Source: Cyanobium sp. ATX 6F1
GTDB taxonomy: Bacteria; Cyanobacteriota; Cyanobacteriia; PCC-6307; Cyanobiaceae
Reading direction: 5' to 3'
NCBI RefSeq assembly: GCF_024346315.1
Contig: NZ_JAGQCS010000001.1
Location: 1-64,000 of the forward strand
DNA length: 64,000 bases
Part shown: piece after piece, positions 41,139-51,673 of the stretch
Layout of the letters: each line of letters begins with the position of its first letter
Numbering within the stretch: position 1 is the stretch's first letter
Translations under genes and position numbers: made by a program
Notes under the pieces: model-generated
The model's input: the letters and a program-made list of their open reading frames with translations, nothing else
What the model was told of the DNA's origin: nothing
Database searches by the model: none

Positions 41139-42083
41139 TCAGCGGATCTTGCCGATTTCCCGGCCCATCTTCTCGATCGCCGCATACTGATCGGCCTTGG
41201 CGGGCACAAACTGCTGGGCGCCGAACAGCTCCAGGATCGAGGCCTGGCTGGGGTTGGTGCGCCGCAGGGACACCAGGGCCGCCGTGATCCGATCGGTCGT
41301 GCCCTTGCCCAGGCGCTTGTCCAGATCGCCTTGGGCGATCCAGTGGTAATCGGGATAGCCGGGGGTGCGCCAGATCGCAATCACCTTGCTGCGATCGACC
41401 TTGCGCTCATGCAGGCTGGTTTTCCAGACCTGTTCATTGACGGCGCCGGCGTCATAGGCGCCGCTCTGAACCAGGGCGATGGTGGCGTCATGGCTGCCGC
41501 TGAAGCCCGGGGCACCGCCGCTGAAATCCGTGAGCTTCACGCCCGCCTTGGCCAGGAAGACCTGGGGCATCAGCCGGCCGGAGGTGGAGCTCTCGGATCC
41601 GAAGGTGAAGCGCTTGCCCTTCAGTTGATTCAGCCCCTTCCCATTGAGCACCGGCTTGAGGCCGCTGCGGGCGTTGGCGATGAAGACGCTGTGGAACTGC
41701 ACGTCGATGTCCCGCTGGGCCAGCACCCGGGCGCCGGGCTTCTGGAGGCGGGCCTGCACGCCGGTGAGGCCGCCGAACCAGACCAGGTCCAGATCGCCCG
41801 TGCGGAACGCCGTGACGGCGGCGGCGTAGTCGATGACGGGCACGTATTTGACCTTGAAACCAAGCTGGCGGCTGAGTTCATCGGCCAGCTGCCCGTAGAG
41901 CCGGTTCAGCTTCTCCGGCTTCTGGTCGGGGATCGCGCCGATGCGCAGCACCCTGGTGGCGGCGGGCTGGCTTTGGGCCTGGGCCCCATTGAGAAGACCA
42001 CTGCTGAGGGGAAGCACGGCCGCCGTTGCGGTCAGTACGGCCAATCCGCTGACGACGGCGGCCCAGGGTTGTCGGAGGCGCAT
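41139..42083 (-). CDS. phnD: PhnD-type phosphonate/phosphite-binding protein
   Basis: A 314-residue periplasmic protein with a signal peptide ('VVSGLAVLTATAAVLPLSSG', cleavage near AQA). Then 'LRIGAIPDQKPEKLNRLYGQLADELSRQLGFKVKYVPVIDYAAAVTAFRTGDLDLVWFGGLTGVQA', the ligand-binding start of PhnD/PtxB proteins, and 'FTFGSESSTSGRLMPQVFL'. The SESSTSG loop binds the phosphorus group in the family. 'VWFGGLTGVQAR' is close to phosphite-binding members, so phosphite is a reasonable ligand guess. Confidence 0.9.
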   Translation of the reverse strand: MRLRQPWAAVVSGLAVLTATAAVLPLSSGLLNGAQAQSQPAATRVLRIGAIPDQKPEKLNRLYGQLADELSRQLGFKVKYVPVIDYAAAVTAFRTGDLDLVWFGGLTGVQARLQKPGARVLAQRDIDVQFHSVFIANARSGLKPVLNGKGLNQLKGKRFTFGSESSTSGRLMPQVFLAKAGVKLTDFSGGAPGFSGSHDATIALVQSGAYDAGAVNEQVWKTSLHERKVDRSKVIAIWRTPGYPDYHWIAQGDLDKRLGKGTTDRITAALVSLRRTNPSQASILELFGAQQFVPAKADQYAAIEKMGREIGKIR

Positions 42084-42101
42084 GGATTCAGTGAGGAGAG
42101 T

Positions 42102-43280
42102 TCAGAGGCTGGCCAGGAAACGCTCGAGTCGCTCCAGGCCGTCGGTGATCGTGGCAGGGGAGGCGGCACAGGAGAGGCGGATGCAGCGGTCGTCGCCGAA
42201 GGCCACACCCGGCACCACCGCCAGCCCCTCCTGCTCCAGCAGGCGGTTGCAGAAGCTCATCGAATCGAGCCCATAGGCACTCACATCCGGGAAGGCGTAG
42301 AAGGCCCCCGAGGGTGGGGTGAGCGTGAGACCGGCGATCGCCTGCAGCCCGGCTGTGAGCAGGGCGCGGCGTTGGTTGAACTGCTCGGCCATGGCCCGCA
42401 CGCAGTCCCTCGGGCCGCTGATCGCGGCCAGGGCCCCGTACTGGGCAAAGCTGCAGACGTTGCTGGTGCTCTGGCTCTGGAGCGCACTGGCGGCGGCGAT
42501 CACCGGCAGGGGGCCGGCCAGATAACCGATTCGCCAGCCGGTCATCGCCCAGCCCTTGGCGAGGCCATTGACCACGAACACCCGATCGAGCAGGTCTGGG
42601 GCCACAGCCCCGAAGCTGTGGTGCTCCTGGCCAGGGGCCAGCAGGAATTCGTAGATCTCATCGCAGACCACCGCCACCTGGGGATGGCGGCGCAACACCG
42701 CAGCGATCGCCTCAAGCTCGGCGCGGCTGAGCACGGCGCCGGTGGGGTTGCCGGGGCTGTTGAGCACCAGCAGCTTGCTGGCGGGGGTGATCGCCGCCTC
42801 CAGACGCTCGGCGTCGAAGCGGAACCCCTCGGCGGCGGCACTGGGCAACAGCCGCACCGAGGCACCGGCCAAGCGGGCCATCTCTGGGTAGCTGAGCCAG
42901 TAGGGGGAGGGCAGCAGCAGCTCATCTCCGGGTCCGAGCAGCACCTGAAACAGGTTGAACAGGGCCTGCTTCCCACCGTTGGTGACCAGCACCTGGGCGG
43001 AGCTGGTGGGAATGCCGTTCTCGCGGCTGAGCTTGACGGCAATCGCTTCGCGCAGTTCCGGCTCACCGGCGGCCGGGCCATAGCGGGTGTGACCGCTCTC
43101 CAAGGCCGCCGTAGCGGCCTGACGAATGAAGGCGGGGGTCTCGAAGTCGGGTTCGCCGGCGCTGAGGCTGCAGACGTCCTGCCCCTCGGCCCGCAGTTGC
43201 TTGGCGCGGGCGGCGATCGCCAGGGTCAGGGAGGGCTGCAGAGCTTCGGCCCTTGCAGAGAGCCTCAACGGGGGCTGCAT
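42102..43280 (-). CDS. Class I aminotransferase (aspartate/prephenate type)
   Basis: A 392-residue PLP enzyme. 'VCSLSAGEPDFETPAFI', 'TRYGPAAGEPELREAIA', 'NGGKQALFNLFQVLLGPGDELLLPSPYW', 'VLNSPGNPTGAV', 'VVCDEIYEF' and the PLP-Lys motif 'FVVNGLAKGWAMTGWRIGY' are in order. The pattern fits AspC-type aspartate aminotransferases. Cyanobacterial members may also act on prephenate. ATG 43280 is chosen; upstream codons overlap the divergent UDG promoter. phnD follows by 18 bp. Confidence 0.93.
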   Translation of the reverse strand: MQPPLRLSARAEALQPSLTLAIAARAKQLRAEGQDVCSLSAGEPDFETPAFIRQAATAALESGHTRYGPAAGEPELREAIAVKLSRENGIPTSSAQVLVTNGGKQALFNLFQVLLGPGDELLLPSPYWLSYPEMARLAGASVRLLPSAAAEGFRFDAERLEAAITPASKLLVLNSPGNPTGAVLSRAELEAIAAVLRRHPQVAVVCDEIYEFLLAPGQEHHSFGAVAPDLLDRVFVVNGLAKGWAMTGWRIGYLAGPLPVIAAASALQSQSTSNVCSFAQYGALAAISGPRDCVRAMAEQFNQRRALLTAGLQAIAGLTLTPPSGAFYAFPDVSAYGLDSMSFCNRLLEQEGLAVVPGVAFGDDRCIRLSCAASPATITDGLERLERFLASL

Positions 43281-43408
43281 CGCAAGCAGCGCTCCGCCGC
43301 AGGAACGCCTGAAAGAGGGCCATCCTGCCCCATGGCTCCTGCCGAAACGGGATCGAACCTGCATCTTCGTTGCGTCAGGATGCGGAACGCCCCAGCGCCG
43401 CCGGGCCC

Positions 43409-44023
43409 ATGGATCCCGAGCAGCAGCTGCGTGAGGCCTGCCAGGCCTGCGTGCGCTGTCCCTTGGCAGCGGGCCGCCATGGGGCCGTGGTGAGCCGGGG
43501 CCCGAGCGGCGCGCGGCTGATGCTGATCGGCGAGGCCCCCGGCGCCGAGGAGGACGCCAGCGGGCGGCCCTTCGTGGGCCGCTCCGGCCGGCTGCTGGAC
43601 CAGTTGCTGGCCGGCGCCGGCATCAGCAGCGAGCGGGAGGCCTACATCTGCAACGCGATCAAGTGCCGGCCGCCGGGCAACCGAAAGCCCGCGGCGGCCG
43701 AGCTGGCGGCCTGCCGGCCCTGGCTGGATCGCCAGCTGGAGCAGGTGAATCCGGCGCTGGTGGTGCTGGCCGGAGCCACGGCCGTGGAGGCACTGCTGGG
43801 GGTCCGAGGTGGGCTCTCGCGGATGCGGGGGCAATGGCAGAGCTGGCAAGGGCGCTGGCTGATGCCGGTGTTCCATCCCTCCTACCTGCTGCGCTTCTCC
43901 TCCATGGAACCGGGCTCGCCCCGCTGGCACACCGCCGCAGATTTCCTGGAGGTCAGGCGGCGGCTGGATCGCCTCGATGGACCGACCAGCGGCCAGGAGC
44001 AGCCGCTGCCGCCCCGTTTGTGA
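43409..44023 (+). CDS. Family 4 uracil-DNA glycosylase (4Fe-4S)
   Basis: A 204-residue DNA repair enzyme. '[13 protein letters not shown]' gives the first Cys pair, '[31 protein letters not shown]' is motif A, '[29 protein letters not shown]' supplies the other Fe-S Cys residues, and '[11 protein letters not shown]' is motif B. It removes uracil from DNA. ATG 43409 is the first that keeps the Fe-S Cys near the N-terminus. ispG follows 31 bp later. Confidence 0.92.
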   Translation: MDPEQQLREACQACVRCPLAAGRHGAVVSRGPSGARLMLIGEAPGAEEDASGRPFVGRSGRLLDQLLAGAGISSEREAYICNAIKCRPPGNRKPAAAELAACRPWLDRQLEQVNPALVVLAGATAVEALLGVRGGLSRMRGQWQSWQGRWLMPVFHPSYLLRFSSMEPGSPRWHTAADFLEVRRRLDRLDGPTSGQEQPLPPRL

Positions 44024-44054
44024 CAGGCTTGGTCCACCTCCGGCCCCCCCTGCG

Positions 44055-45302
44055 ATGACCGGCACCCTGGCCCGCCCCGACACCGCTTCCCCCGAGGGCG
44101 GAGCCCGGGACTGGGCCAATGATCCCCGCTACGCCACGGTGATCACCCGCCGCAAGACCCGCAGCGTGCGGGTGGGCGACATCTGGGTCGGCAGCGAGCA
44201 CCCGGTGGTGGTGCAGTCGATGATCAATGAGGACACCCTCGACATCGAAGGGGCCACCGCCGGCATTCGTCGCCTGCACGAGGCGGGCTGCGAGATCGTG
44301 CGGCTCACGGTGCCGAGCCTCGGCCATGCCCGGGCCGTGGGGGAGATCCGCAGGCGCCTCGAAGACAGCTACCGCCCCGTGCCCCTGGTGGCCGATGTGC
44401 ACCACAACGGCATGAAGATCGCCCTGGAGGTGGCCCAGCATGTCGACAAGGTGCGCATCAACCCTGGCCTCTATGTGTTCGACAAACCCGACCCCAACCG
44501 CACCGAGTTCACACCCGAGGAGGTGGCGGCGATCGGTGAACGGATCCAGTCCACGCTCGAGCCGCTGGTGAGCCTGCTCAAGGAGCAGGACAAGGGCCTG
44601 CGCATCGGCGTCAACCACGGATCGCTGGCCGAACGCATGCTGTTCACCTACGGCGACACCCCCCTGGGGATGGTGGAGAGCGCCATGGAGTTCATTCACA
44701 TCTGCGATCGCCTCGACTTCCACAACATCGTGGTTTCGATGAAGGCCTCGCGGGCGCCGGTGATGCTGGCCGCCTACCGGATGATGGCCGACCGCATGGA
44801 TAGCGAAGGCTTCCACTACCCGCTGCACCTGGGCGTCACCGAAGCCGGCGACGGCGACTACGGCCGCATCAAGAGCACCGCCGGCATCGCCACCCTGCTG
44901 GCCGAGGGCCTCGGCGACACGATCCGGGTGTCGCTCACCGAGGCACCCGAGAAGGAGATCCCGGTCTGCTACTCGATCCTGCAGGCCCTGGGCCTGCGCA
45001 AAACGATGGTCGAATACGTGGCCTGCCCCAGCTGCGGCCGCACCCTGTTCAACCTGGAGGAGGTGCTGCATGTGGTGCGCAACGCCACCGCCCACCTCAC
45101 CGGCCTGGACATCGCCGTGATGGGCTGCATCGTCAACGGCCCCGGCGAGATGGCCGATGCCGACTACGGCTACGTCGGCAAGACCCCCGGCACCATCTCC
45201 CTCTACCGCGGCCGTGAGGAGATTCGCCGGGTGCCGGAAGCCGAAGGGGTGGAGGCCCTGATCGCCCTGATCAAGGAAGACGGCCGCTGGGTCGATCCCT
45301 GA
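44055..45302 (+). CDS. ispG: 4-hydroxy-3-methylbut-2-enyl diphosphate synthase
   Basis: A 415-residue Fe-S enzyme of the MEP isoprenoid pathway, feeding carotenoids and the chlorophyll phytyl chain. '[19 protein letters not shown]', '[16 protein letters not shown]', 'KVRINPGLY', '[17 protein letters not shown]' and the C-terminal Cys ligands '[17 protein letters not shown]' and '[14 protein letters not shown]' are present. In cyanobacteria it draws electrons from ferredoxin. ATG 44055 matches family length. Confidence 0.96.
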   Translation: MTGTLARPDTASPEGGARDWANDPRYATVITRRKTRSVRVGDIWVGSEHPVVVQSMINEDTLDIEGATAGIRRLHEAGCEIVRLTVPSLGHARAVGEIRRRLEDSYRPVPLVADVHHNGMKIALEVAQHVDKVRINPGLYVFDKPDPNRTEFTPEEVAAIGERIQSTLEPLVSLLKEQDKGLRIGVNHGSLAERMLFTYGDTPLGMVESAMEFIHICDRLDFHNIVVSMKASRAPVMLAAYRMMADRMDSEGFHYPLHLGVTEAGDGDYGRIKSTAGIATLLAEGLGDTIRVSLTEAPEKEIPVCYSILQALGLRKTMVEYVACPSCGRTLFNLEEVLHVVRNATAHLTGLDIAVMGCIVNGPGEMADADYGYVGKTPGTISLYRGREEIRRVPEAEGVEALIALIKEDGRWVDP

Positions 45303-45427
45303 CCTGAACCGGGCCCATCGCAGCCCGAATCACGACCAGAAGGTTTCCTCGGTCACATTCGGTCGGGGAGTCCGCACCGAATTTCGGCTCCCCCACCTCG
45401 GCGGCCCCCGCTGCGGGGACTAGCTTG

Positions 45428-46795
45428 ATGGCACTCTCAAGGCTCCGGAGCCTGCTCACGATGGTCAAAGGTCGCACCACCCTGATCGTGCTGGCCGGAG
45501 TGGGCACCTTTGCCGCCACCGCCCTGGTGGGAGGCCGCAGCTTCGTGCCACCCAGTCTGGCCAGCCTGATCAATGACAGCCCCAAGGAGGTGATGGACCA
45601 GGCGTGGCAGATCGTCTTCCGCGACTATCTCGACACCACCGGTAAATACACCCCCGAGCAATGGCGCAAACTACGCCAGGAGATTCTCGCCAAGAGTTAC
45701 GGCAGCACCAAGGAAAGCTACGAGGCGATCCGGGGCATGCTTCAGACCCTCGATGACCCTTACACCCGCTTTTTGGATCCGCGGGAGTTCAAGGAGATGC
45801 AGATCGACACCTCCGGCGAGCTCTCCGGGGTGGGCATCCAGCTGAGCCTCGACAAGGACACTAAGGAACTGGTGGTGGTCTCTCCGATCGATGGGTCCCC
45901 GGCCTCGCGGGCCGGCGTGCAGCCCAAGGACGTGATCGTCTCGATCGACGGCAAGAGCACCAAGGGCATGACCACCGAGGACGCGGTCAAGCTGATCCGT
46001 GGCCAGGCCGGCACCAAGGTGGTGATCCAGCTGCGTCGCAAGGGGCAGTTGCTCGACACACCACTGATGCGCGAGCGCATCGAACTGCACGCGGTGGAGC
46101 ATCAGATCAACACCGCCCCCGATGGCTCCAAGGTGGGCTACATCCGCCTCAAGCAGTTCAACGCCAACGCCGCCAAGGACATGGCCGCGGCGGTGAAGGA
46201 TCTGGAGACCAAGAACGTCCAGGGCTACGTGCTCGATCTGCGCAGCAACCCCGGCGGGCTGCTGATGGCCAGCATCGCCATCGCCCGTCAGTGGCTCGAT
46301 GAAGGAATCATCGTCTCCACCAAGACCCGTGACGGCATCCAGGACATCAAGCGCGCCAACGGTCGCGCCCTCACCAAGCGTCCCCTGGTGATCCTGGTCA
46401 ACGAGGGCTCCGCCAGCGCCAGCGAGATCCTCTCGGGTGCCCTGCAGGACAACAAACGCGCCGTGCTGGTGGGCCAGAAGACCTTTGGCAAGGGGCTGGT
46501 GCAGTCGGTGCGGGGGCTCTCCGATGGCTCCGGCATGACCGTCACCATCGCCAAGTACCTCACCCCCAGCGGCCGCGACATCCACCACCACGGCATCGCC
46601 CCGGATGTGTCCGCCAAGCTCAGCGACCTTGACGCCCAGAAGCTCAAGTTCGAAGACATCGGCACCCGCAAGGACAGCCAGTACCGGGCGGCAGAGACCA
46701 CCCTGCTCAAGAAGGTGCAGGCCGCCGGTGGCAATGCCAAAAGGGTCTACAACCCCACCAGTGCGAACCTGCCGGAGGCCCTAGGCACCAAATAG
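45428..46795 (+). CDS. C-terminal processing peptidase (CtpA/CtpB type)
   Basis: A 455-residue protease with an N-terminal membrane or signal segment ('TTLIVLAGVGTFAATALVGG'). The PDZ domain spans 'GVGIQLSLDKDTKELVVVSPIDGSPASRAGVQPKDVIVSIDGKS'. The S41 catalytic part has 'YVLDLRSNPGGLL', nucleophile Ser in 'VNEGSASASEILSGAL' and Lys in 'GQKTFGKGLVQSV'. CtpA trims the D1 precursor of photosystem II; paralogues exist, so B versus A is not assigned. ATG 45428 is used. Confidence 0.93.
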   Translation: MALSRLRSLLTMVKGRTTLIVLAGVGTFAATALVGGRSFVPPSLASLINDSPKEVMDQAWQIVFRDYLDTTGKYTPEQWRKLRQEILAKSYGSTKESYEAIRGMLQTLDDPYTRFLDPREFKEMQIDTSGELSGVGIQLSLDKDTKELVVVSPIDGSPASRAGVQPKDVIVSIDGKSTKGMTTEDAVKLIRGQAGTKVVIQLRRKGQLLDTPLMRERIELHAVEHQINTAPDGSKVGYIRLKQFNANAAKDMAAAVKDLETKNVQGYVLDLRSNPGGLLMASIAIARQWLDEGIIVSTKTRDGIQDIKRANGRALTKRPLVILVNEGSASASEILSGALQDNKRAVLVGQKTFGKGLVQSVRGLSDGSGMTVTIAKYLTPSGRDIHHHGIAPDVSAKLSDLDAQKLKFEDIGTRKDSQYRAAETTLLKKVQAAGGNAKRVYNPTSANLPEALGTK

Positions 46796-46860
46796 GTCAG
46801 GGGATCAAAGGCATCTCTGCGGGGCCAGCCGACCGCTGGACGTCGGCGAGGCCCTGCGCC

Positions 46861-47028
46861 TCAGGCCACCGGCTGCATCAGGCCGCCGCCGGGAGTGGAG
46901 TCGTCGTCGTCGTTTTCGCTGGAGTTCTGGAACAGGGCGAACAGGCCCAGGGCCGCCACGCTCACCAGGGCGGACACCAGGCTGAAGCCGCTGGTCACAG
47001 CACTGGATCCCTGCAGCAACTCACCCAT
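46861..47028 (-). CDS. Small single-pass protein with a light-type promoter
   Basis: A 55-residue frame: MGELLQGSSAVTSGFSLVSA, membrane segment LVSVAALGLFALFQ, then an acidic tail (NSSENDDDDSTPGGGLMQPV A). AGGAG precedes the ATG by 6 bp. GCGTTACAATTC lies upstream, like the HLIP promoters. The size and promoter suggest a thylakoid or photosystem-associated peptide; I do not recognise it as a known Psb or Psa subunit. Confidence 0.62.
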   Translation of the reverse strand: MGELLQGSSAVTSGFSLVSALVSVAALGLFALFQNSSENDDDDSTPGGGLMQPVA

Positions 47029-47056
47029 GGAAAACTCCTGTTAACGAATGACCTGA

Positions 47057-47064
47057 ATTGTAAC
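47057..47064 (-). promoter_or_regulatory. HLR1-like half-site before the small membrane protein gene
   Basis: On the minus strand GGCGTTACAATTC contains GTTACAAT, a perfect HLR1 half that can also serve as the -10 (TACAAT). It is 29 bp before the ATG. The other half is poor. Confidence 0.5.
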
Positions 47065-47125
47065 GCCATATTGCGCCAAATGAGGATGGGGCGCTCCCCC
47101 AGCTCCAGCCTCCCCCAGCAGCCCG

Positions 47126-47159
47126 TCTGCTCAAACAGCTGATCTGCTCAAACAGCCAG
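47126..47159. repeat. 17-bp tandem repeat over the mfd stop codon
   Basis: TCTGCTCAAACAGCTGA (47126) and TCTGCTCAAACAGCCAG (47143) stand side by side with two differences. The mfd stop (47148-47150, TCA on plus) is in the second unit. Confidence 0.85.
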
Positions 47160-50100
47160 CACCTCGGCATTCTTGGCCTTGAGAGCCTCCGCCCGCTGGG
47201 CTTCGCTCAAGCCATCGGCCCCAGGGATCTGCTCCGCCATCGCCTGCAGCCACTCCATCAAGGTGTCGAGCTGCTTCTCGAAAGGGAGCACGCTCAGCCC
47301 CCGGGCCAGCACCTTGGCGGTGCTGCCGGAGCCCCCCTGATACACCAAGCGCCCATGCAGGTGCTGGGGCAGGCCCTGGCGCAGCAGCCGGAAGGCGGGC
47401 TCCTCCATCGGCGTTTCGAGCACCAAATTGGGTTGTTCGGCCCTGAGGCGCGAAAAGCCGCAGCGCTTGGCCAGCAGCTTGAGCTCCATCAGCTGCAGCA
47501 GCGCCTGCACCGGGGACGGCAGGGCGCCATAACGGTCGATCCAGGCGGCCGCCAGCTCCAGCAGTTCGCCTTTGCTGCTGCAACCCGCCACCGAGCGGTA
47601 GGCGGCCATCTTCTCGTCGCCTTCGCTGATCCAATCGGCGGGAATGAAGGCCGTGATCGGCAGATCGATCTGGGTGTCATCCACCACAGGGATGTCCTGG
47701 CCCTGGATCTCGGCCAGCGATTCCTGCAGCATCTCCATGTAGAGGTCGAAGCCGATCACCTCCATCTGGCCGCTCTGCTCCACCCCGAGCAGATTGCCGA
47801 CGCCGCGGATCTCCATGTCACGCATGGCCAGCTGGTAGCCGGAGCCCAGCTGGGCGAATTCCTGGATCGCCCGCAGGCGCTGGCGCGCCGCCTCGGAAAG
47901 CGAGGCGTCACCGGGATAGAACAGCCAGGCATGGGCCTGGATGCCGCTGCGGCCCACGCGGCCGCGCAACTGATAGAGCTGGGCGAGGCCGAATTTGTGG
48001 GCGTCCTCCACCAGGATCGTGTTCACCCGGGGAATATCCAGGCCGCTCTCGATGATCGTGGTGCAGAGCATCACATCGGCCTCACCGGCGTTGAACGCCA
48101 CCATGGCGCTCTCCAGCTCGCCCTCGGGCATCTGGCCATGGGCCACCTGCAGCTTCAACCCCGGCAGCATCTCCCGCAACTGGCCCGCCACGTCCTCGAT
48201 CCCCTCCACCCGCGGCACCACATAGAACACCTGGCCGCCGCGGTCGAGCTCCTGGCGGATGGCGCTGCGCACCGCCTCGCCATCAAGGGCGGCCAGGTGG
48301 GTCTTGATCGGACGCCGCAGGGGCGGCGGGGTGGTGATCAGGCTCATCTCACGCACCCCGGAAAGGCTCATGTAGAGGGTGCGGGGGATCGGCGTGGCGC
48401 TGAGCGTGAGCACGTCCACGTCTTTTCGCAGCGCCTTGATCTTTTCCTTCTGGTTCACCCCGAAGCGCTGCTCCTCATCCACCACCAGAAGCCCCAGCTG
48501 CTGGAAGTTGGTGCCCTTGCCCAGCAGCTGGTGGGTGCCGACCACCACATCAATGGTGCCGGCGGCGAGGCCCTCGAGGATCGTCCTGCGCTCGGCGGCG
48601 GTGCGGAAGCGGTTGAGCAGCGCCACCTTGAGCGGGTAGGGGGCGAAGCGCTCTGAAAGGGTGCGCCAGTGCTGCTGGGCCAGAACGGTGGTGGGGGCGA
48701 GCAGGGCGCACTGCTTGCCGGCGGTGACGGCCTTGAAGATCGAGCGGATCGCCACCTCGGTCTTGCCGAAGCCCACATCACCGCAGACGAGCCGGTCCAT
48801 CGGTTGGGCGGCCTCCATGTCGCGTTTCACCTCGACGATCGCCTTGAGCTGGTCGGGGGTGGGCTCATAGGGGAAGGAGTCTTCGAGCTCCAGCTGCCAG
48901 GGGCCATCGGGGGGGAAGGCGAAGCCCGGCGCCTGGTGGCGCTCGGCGTAGAGCTTGACCAGATCGAGGGCCACCTTGCGCACGGCCTTGAGGGCGCGCT
49001 CCTTGGCCTTGGCCCAGGCCACCCCGCCCATGCGGTTGAGCTCCGGCGGGGCGTCGGTGCTGGCGCGGTAGCGGCCGAGGCTGCCCAGCTGGTCGGCGGC
49101 CACCCGCAGGGTGCCGTCGGCGTACTGCACCACCAGATAGTCGCGGGACTCGCCGCTGAGGGCGAGTTTTTCCAGCTTCAGGAAGCGGCCGATGCCGTGG
49201 TTGCGGTGCACCACGAAATCGCCCGGCACCATCTTGAGCGGGTCCACCGTGCGGCTGGCCGCCTTGCGCCGCCGGCGCACGTAGCCACTGGCCGCCAGGG
49301 AGTGCTGACCAAAGAACTCCCGGTCGCTGAGCAGAACCAGCTTCCAGGCCGGCAATTGCAGCCCTTCGAGCTCGGCGGTGCCCTTGAGCTTGAGCGCCAC
49401 GGGGGTGCCCTGCTCCACCAGCCGATCGATCGCCGGCCAGTCGGCGGCATTGGGCACGAAGCGGGCGATGCAGTCGTGCTCCTCCAGCAGGGCCACGGCG
49501 CGGGAGGGCTGGGCCGAGAGCAGCCACACCCGCGCCTTCTCGATTTGGTAGCCCTTCACCAGGGCCGCCAGGCGGCCGAACTGGTTGGGGTGGGCGGGCA
49601 CCGGCCGGCTGGCCAGATCAAAGGCATTGGGGTGGCCGTCGGTTTCGGCCAGCTCCGAGAGATCAAAGCCCGCGAAGGCCGCCGCCGCCCCTAGGGCCTC
49701 GGCCGGCGGCCAATGCAAGGGCGGAAGCTGAGGGAACTCCCCGTGATGCGAAGCGGCGTGATCGAACCACTGCTGGCCGTGGGCCAGGCACTGGCGCCGC
49801 TCATCGACGGCCACCAGGGTGGCTTCGCTCAGGTAATCGAGCAGCGAGGCGGGCCGTCCCCAGGCCAGCCCCATCAGCCGGCGCATCCCCTCGGGGGTGC
49901 CCCCCTCCAGCAACTGCTCCAGCGCTTCGGGGCTGAGCAGGGCTTCGAGCCCCTCGGGCATGGCCTCGCGCAGGGCCTCCGCCACCAGGGGCCCGTAGCC
50001 CGTGGGGGTGAGCCGCACCACCTCGATTGGATCGAGGGAGCGCTGGCTGGCGGGATCGAACTCCCGCAGCTTCTCGAGTTCCTCGCCAAAGAATTCCAGC

Positions 50101-50684
50101 CGCACCGGCAGCTCGGCGCTGACCGGAAACAGGTCGACGATGTCGCCGCGACGGCTCCAGGTGCCCTCCTGCTCGATCGTGGGCACCCGCTCGTAGCCCA
50201 GCCGCGCCAGGGTCTCCGCCAGCTCCTCCAGATCGACCGTGGCCCCCTTGGCCAGGGTCAGGCACTGGGACGCCAGCGCCTGCGGCGGCGGCAGATGGGG
50301 CTGCAGGGCGCGCTCGGTGGCGACGATCGCGCCCTGCCAGGGGTTGGGGCCCACCAGCTCCGCCAGCACCTGCAGCTGCCCCCAGGTGATCTCGCTGGTG
50401 GGATCAAAGGGCTCGTAGGGCGAACCTTCGCTGGTGGGATAGAGCTGGGCCGTCGGCCAGCCCATCAGCTCCAGCAACGCCGTCCAGCGGCCCGCCTCCT
50501 CCAGGGTGGGCACCACCACCAGCAGCGGCGCGCGCCGCTGGCGTGCCAGGGCCGAGCTGACCAGCGCCCGGGCGGCCCGGCCGGCGCCTCGAAGGCTGAG
50601 GCGCTCGGGCCGCTCGATGCGGGCCTGCACCTCACCGGTGAGGGGCACCTGCTCCAGCTGGCGCACCAGGGCGGTGAGGGGCAT
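47148..50684 (-). CDS. mfd: Transcription-repair coupling factor
   Basis: An 1178-residue helicase that removes stalled RNA polymerase and recruits UvrA. The N-terminal UvrB-like part has '[28 protein letters not shown]' and '[27 protein letters not shown]'. The RNA-polymerase-interacting part follows ('[21 protein letters not shown]'). The translocase has '[20 protein letters not shown]', '[12 protein letters not shown]', '[19 protein letters not shown]' and '[12 protein letters not shown]'. ATG 50684 gives the usual length; upstream frame is low complexity. Confidence 0.96.
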   Translation of the reverse strand: MPLTALVRQLEQVPLTGEVQARIERPERLSLRGAGRAARALVSSALARQRRAPLLVVVPTLEEAGRWTALLELMGWPTAQLYPTSEGSPYEPFDPTSEITWGQLQVLAELVGPNPWQGAIVATERALQPHLPPPQALASQCLTLAKGATVDLEELAETLARLGYERVPTIEQEGTWSRRGDIVDLFPVSAELPVRLEFFGEELEKLREFDPASQRSLDPIEVVRLTPTGYGPLVAEALREAMPEGLEALLSPEALEQLLEGGTPEGMRRLMGLAWGRPASLLDYLSEATLVAVDERRQCLAHGQQWFDHAASHHGEFPQLPPLHWPPAEALGAAAAFAGFDLSELAETDGHPNAFDLASRPVPAHPNQFGRLAALVKGYQIEKARVWLLSAQPSRAVALLEEHDCIARFVPNAADWPAIDRLVEQGTPVALKLKGTAELEGLQLPAWKLVLLSDREFFGQHSLAASGYVRRRRKAASRTVDPLKMVPGDFVVHRNHGIGRFLKLEKLALSGESRDYLVVQYADGTLRVAADQLGSLGRYRASTDAPPELNRMGGVAWAKAKERALKAVRKVALDLVKLYAERHQAPGFAFPPDGPWQLELEDSFPYEPTPDQLKAIVEVKRDMEAAQPMDRLVCGDVGFGKTEVAIRSIFKAVTAGKQCALLAPTTVLAQQHWRTLSERFAPYPLKVALLNRFRTAAERRTILEGLAAGTIDVVVGTHQLLGKGTNFQQLGLLVVDEEQRFGVNQKEKIKALRKDVDVLTLSATPIPRTLYMSLSGVREMSLITTPPPLRRPIKTHLAALDGEAVRSAIRQELDRGGQVFYVVPRVEGIEDVAGQLREMLPGLKLQVAHGQMPEGELESAMVAFNAGEADVMLCTTIIESGLDIPRVNTILVEDAHKFGLAQLYQLRGRVGRSGIQAHAWLFYPGDASLSEAARQRLRAIQEFAQLGSGYQLAMRDMEIRGVGNLLGVEQSGQMEVIGFDLYMEMLQESLAEIQGQDIPVVDDTQIDLPITAFIPADWISEGDEKMAAYRSVAGCSSKGELLELAAAWIDRYGALPSPVQALLQLMELKLLAKRCGFSRLRAEQPNLVLETPMEEPAFRLLRQGLPQHLHGRLVYQGGSGSTAKVLARGLSVLPFEKQLDTLMEWLQAMAEQIPGADGLSEAQRAEALKAKNAEVLAV

Positions 50685-50777
50685 CGGGACAGCGGCGGGA
50701 TCGAGGGACGATCTTCGCAACCAGACCGCCAGAATGAGGGCCGGCGGACGGGAACCCTTGGATCCGGCCGCACCGCC

Positions 50778-51602
50778 ATGAGCATCGACCGCTGCCCCGC
50801 CTGCCGCTCCCAGCCCCTGCGCACCGCCCGCAGCAGCGACGGGACGCGGATCTGCCACCACTGCGGACGACCGCTCCAGACGCAGCGGGCCCCCAGTCCG
50901 CTCAAGGCCCTGGTCGCCCTGGCGGTGTTCGCGGCCGTGGGGGCGGCGGCAATCACCGCCTTCTCCAGCACCCAGACCTTCAAGGCCCAGCCCCGGCCCG
51001 ACGATCGCCCGCTCAAACCCGCCAACGACAGCGCCTTGATGGCCGTCTTGGATCAAGCCGATGAGAGTTGGCGGCCCCGGGCCCAGAGCCTGCCGGGTGG
51101 CGGCATCCGATACACCTACAAGCGCCGCCAGGACGACCCGCCGCTGGACATCGAGCAGATCAAGTTGCTGATCCTCTACCCGCCCCGCTTCGATCGCGAA
51201 CGGGCGGCGATCGCGGCGCAGCTGGGTGAACTGCGCTCCCGGGGGGTGCTGGTGGTCTTCGGTCCGACGCGCAAGGCAGGGGCGGCGGGGGAATGGGAAC
51301 CACGGGCCGGCATCCTGCGCATCCGCCCCGATGTGCCTGCCAAGGGGAGCTCGGAATTCGCCAAAGTGATCAACCACGAGGCCATCCACGTGGCCCAGAG
51401 TTGCCGCAGCGGCAGCCTGCGGGCCATGCCCCAACCCCTCGGGCTGCCCACCGCCTCCACCCCTGCCGTCGAGCGCTTTCTGGCCAGCCCCGTCTATGCC
51501 GGCCTGTCGGCCAACCAGCGGCTGCTTGAGCGGGAGGCCTACAGCAACCAGCAGCAGCTGGAGCTGGGGGTGGCGTTGCTGAGGGCGAATTGCCGGAGAT
51601 GA
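50778..51602 (+). CDS. Zinc-ribbon membrane protein with an HExxH motif
   Basis: A 274-residue protein. The N-terminus has a four-Cys zinc ribbon (CPAC..., CHHC; residues 6-33). A membrane segment follows (about residues 46-62, [18 protein letters not shown]). The outside domain has '[42 protein letters not shown]...[16 protein letters not shown]' and then '[21 protein letters not shown]'. HEAIH is an HExxH zinc-protease motif, but the third ligand is not obvious. Function unknown; a peptidase-like role is inferred. Divergent from mfd. Confidence 0.72.
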   Translation: MSIDRCPACRSQPLRTARSSDGTRICHHCGRPLQTQRAPSPLKALVALAVFAAVGAAAITAFSSTQTFKAQPRPDDRPLKPANDSALMAVLDQADESWRPRAQSLPGGGIRYTYKRRQDDPPLDIEQIKLLILYPPRFDRERAAIAAQLGELRSRGVLVVFGPTRKAGAAGEWEPRAGILRIRPDVPAKGSSEFAKVINHEAIHVAQSCRSGSLRAMPQPLGLPTASTPAVERFLASPVYAGLSANQRLLEREAYSNQQQLELGVALLRANCRR

Positions 51603-51673
51603 AGGGGCCTCGCCGCTGCTGGGACAGACGTCATCGCCAGCGGTAGGGTCAAGATTCTGGGTTGTGCTCTGCC

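Noticed and set aside
41058-43493. 811-codon open frame antisense to phnD and the aminotransferase gene
   Set aside because: It crosses two well-supported genes and has the composition of a GC-rich shadow.
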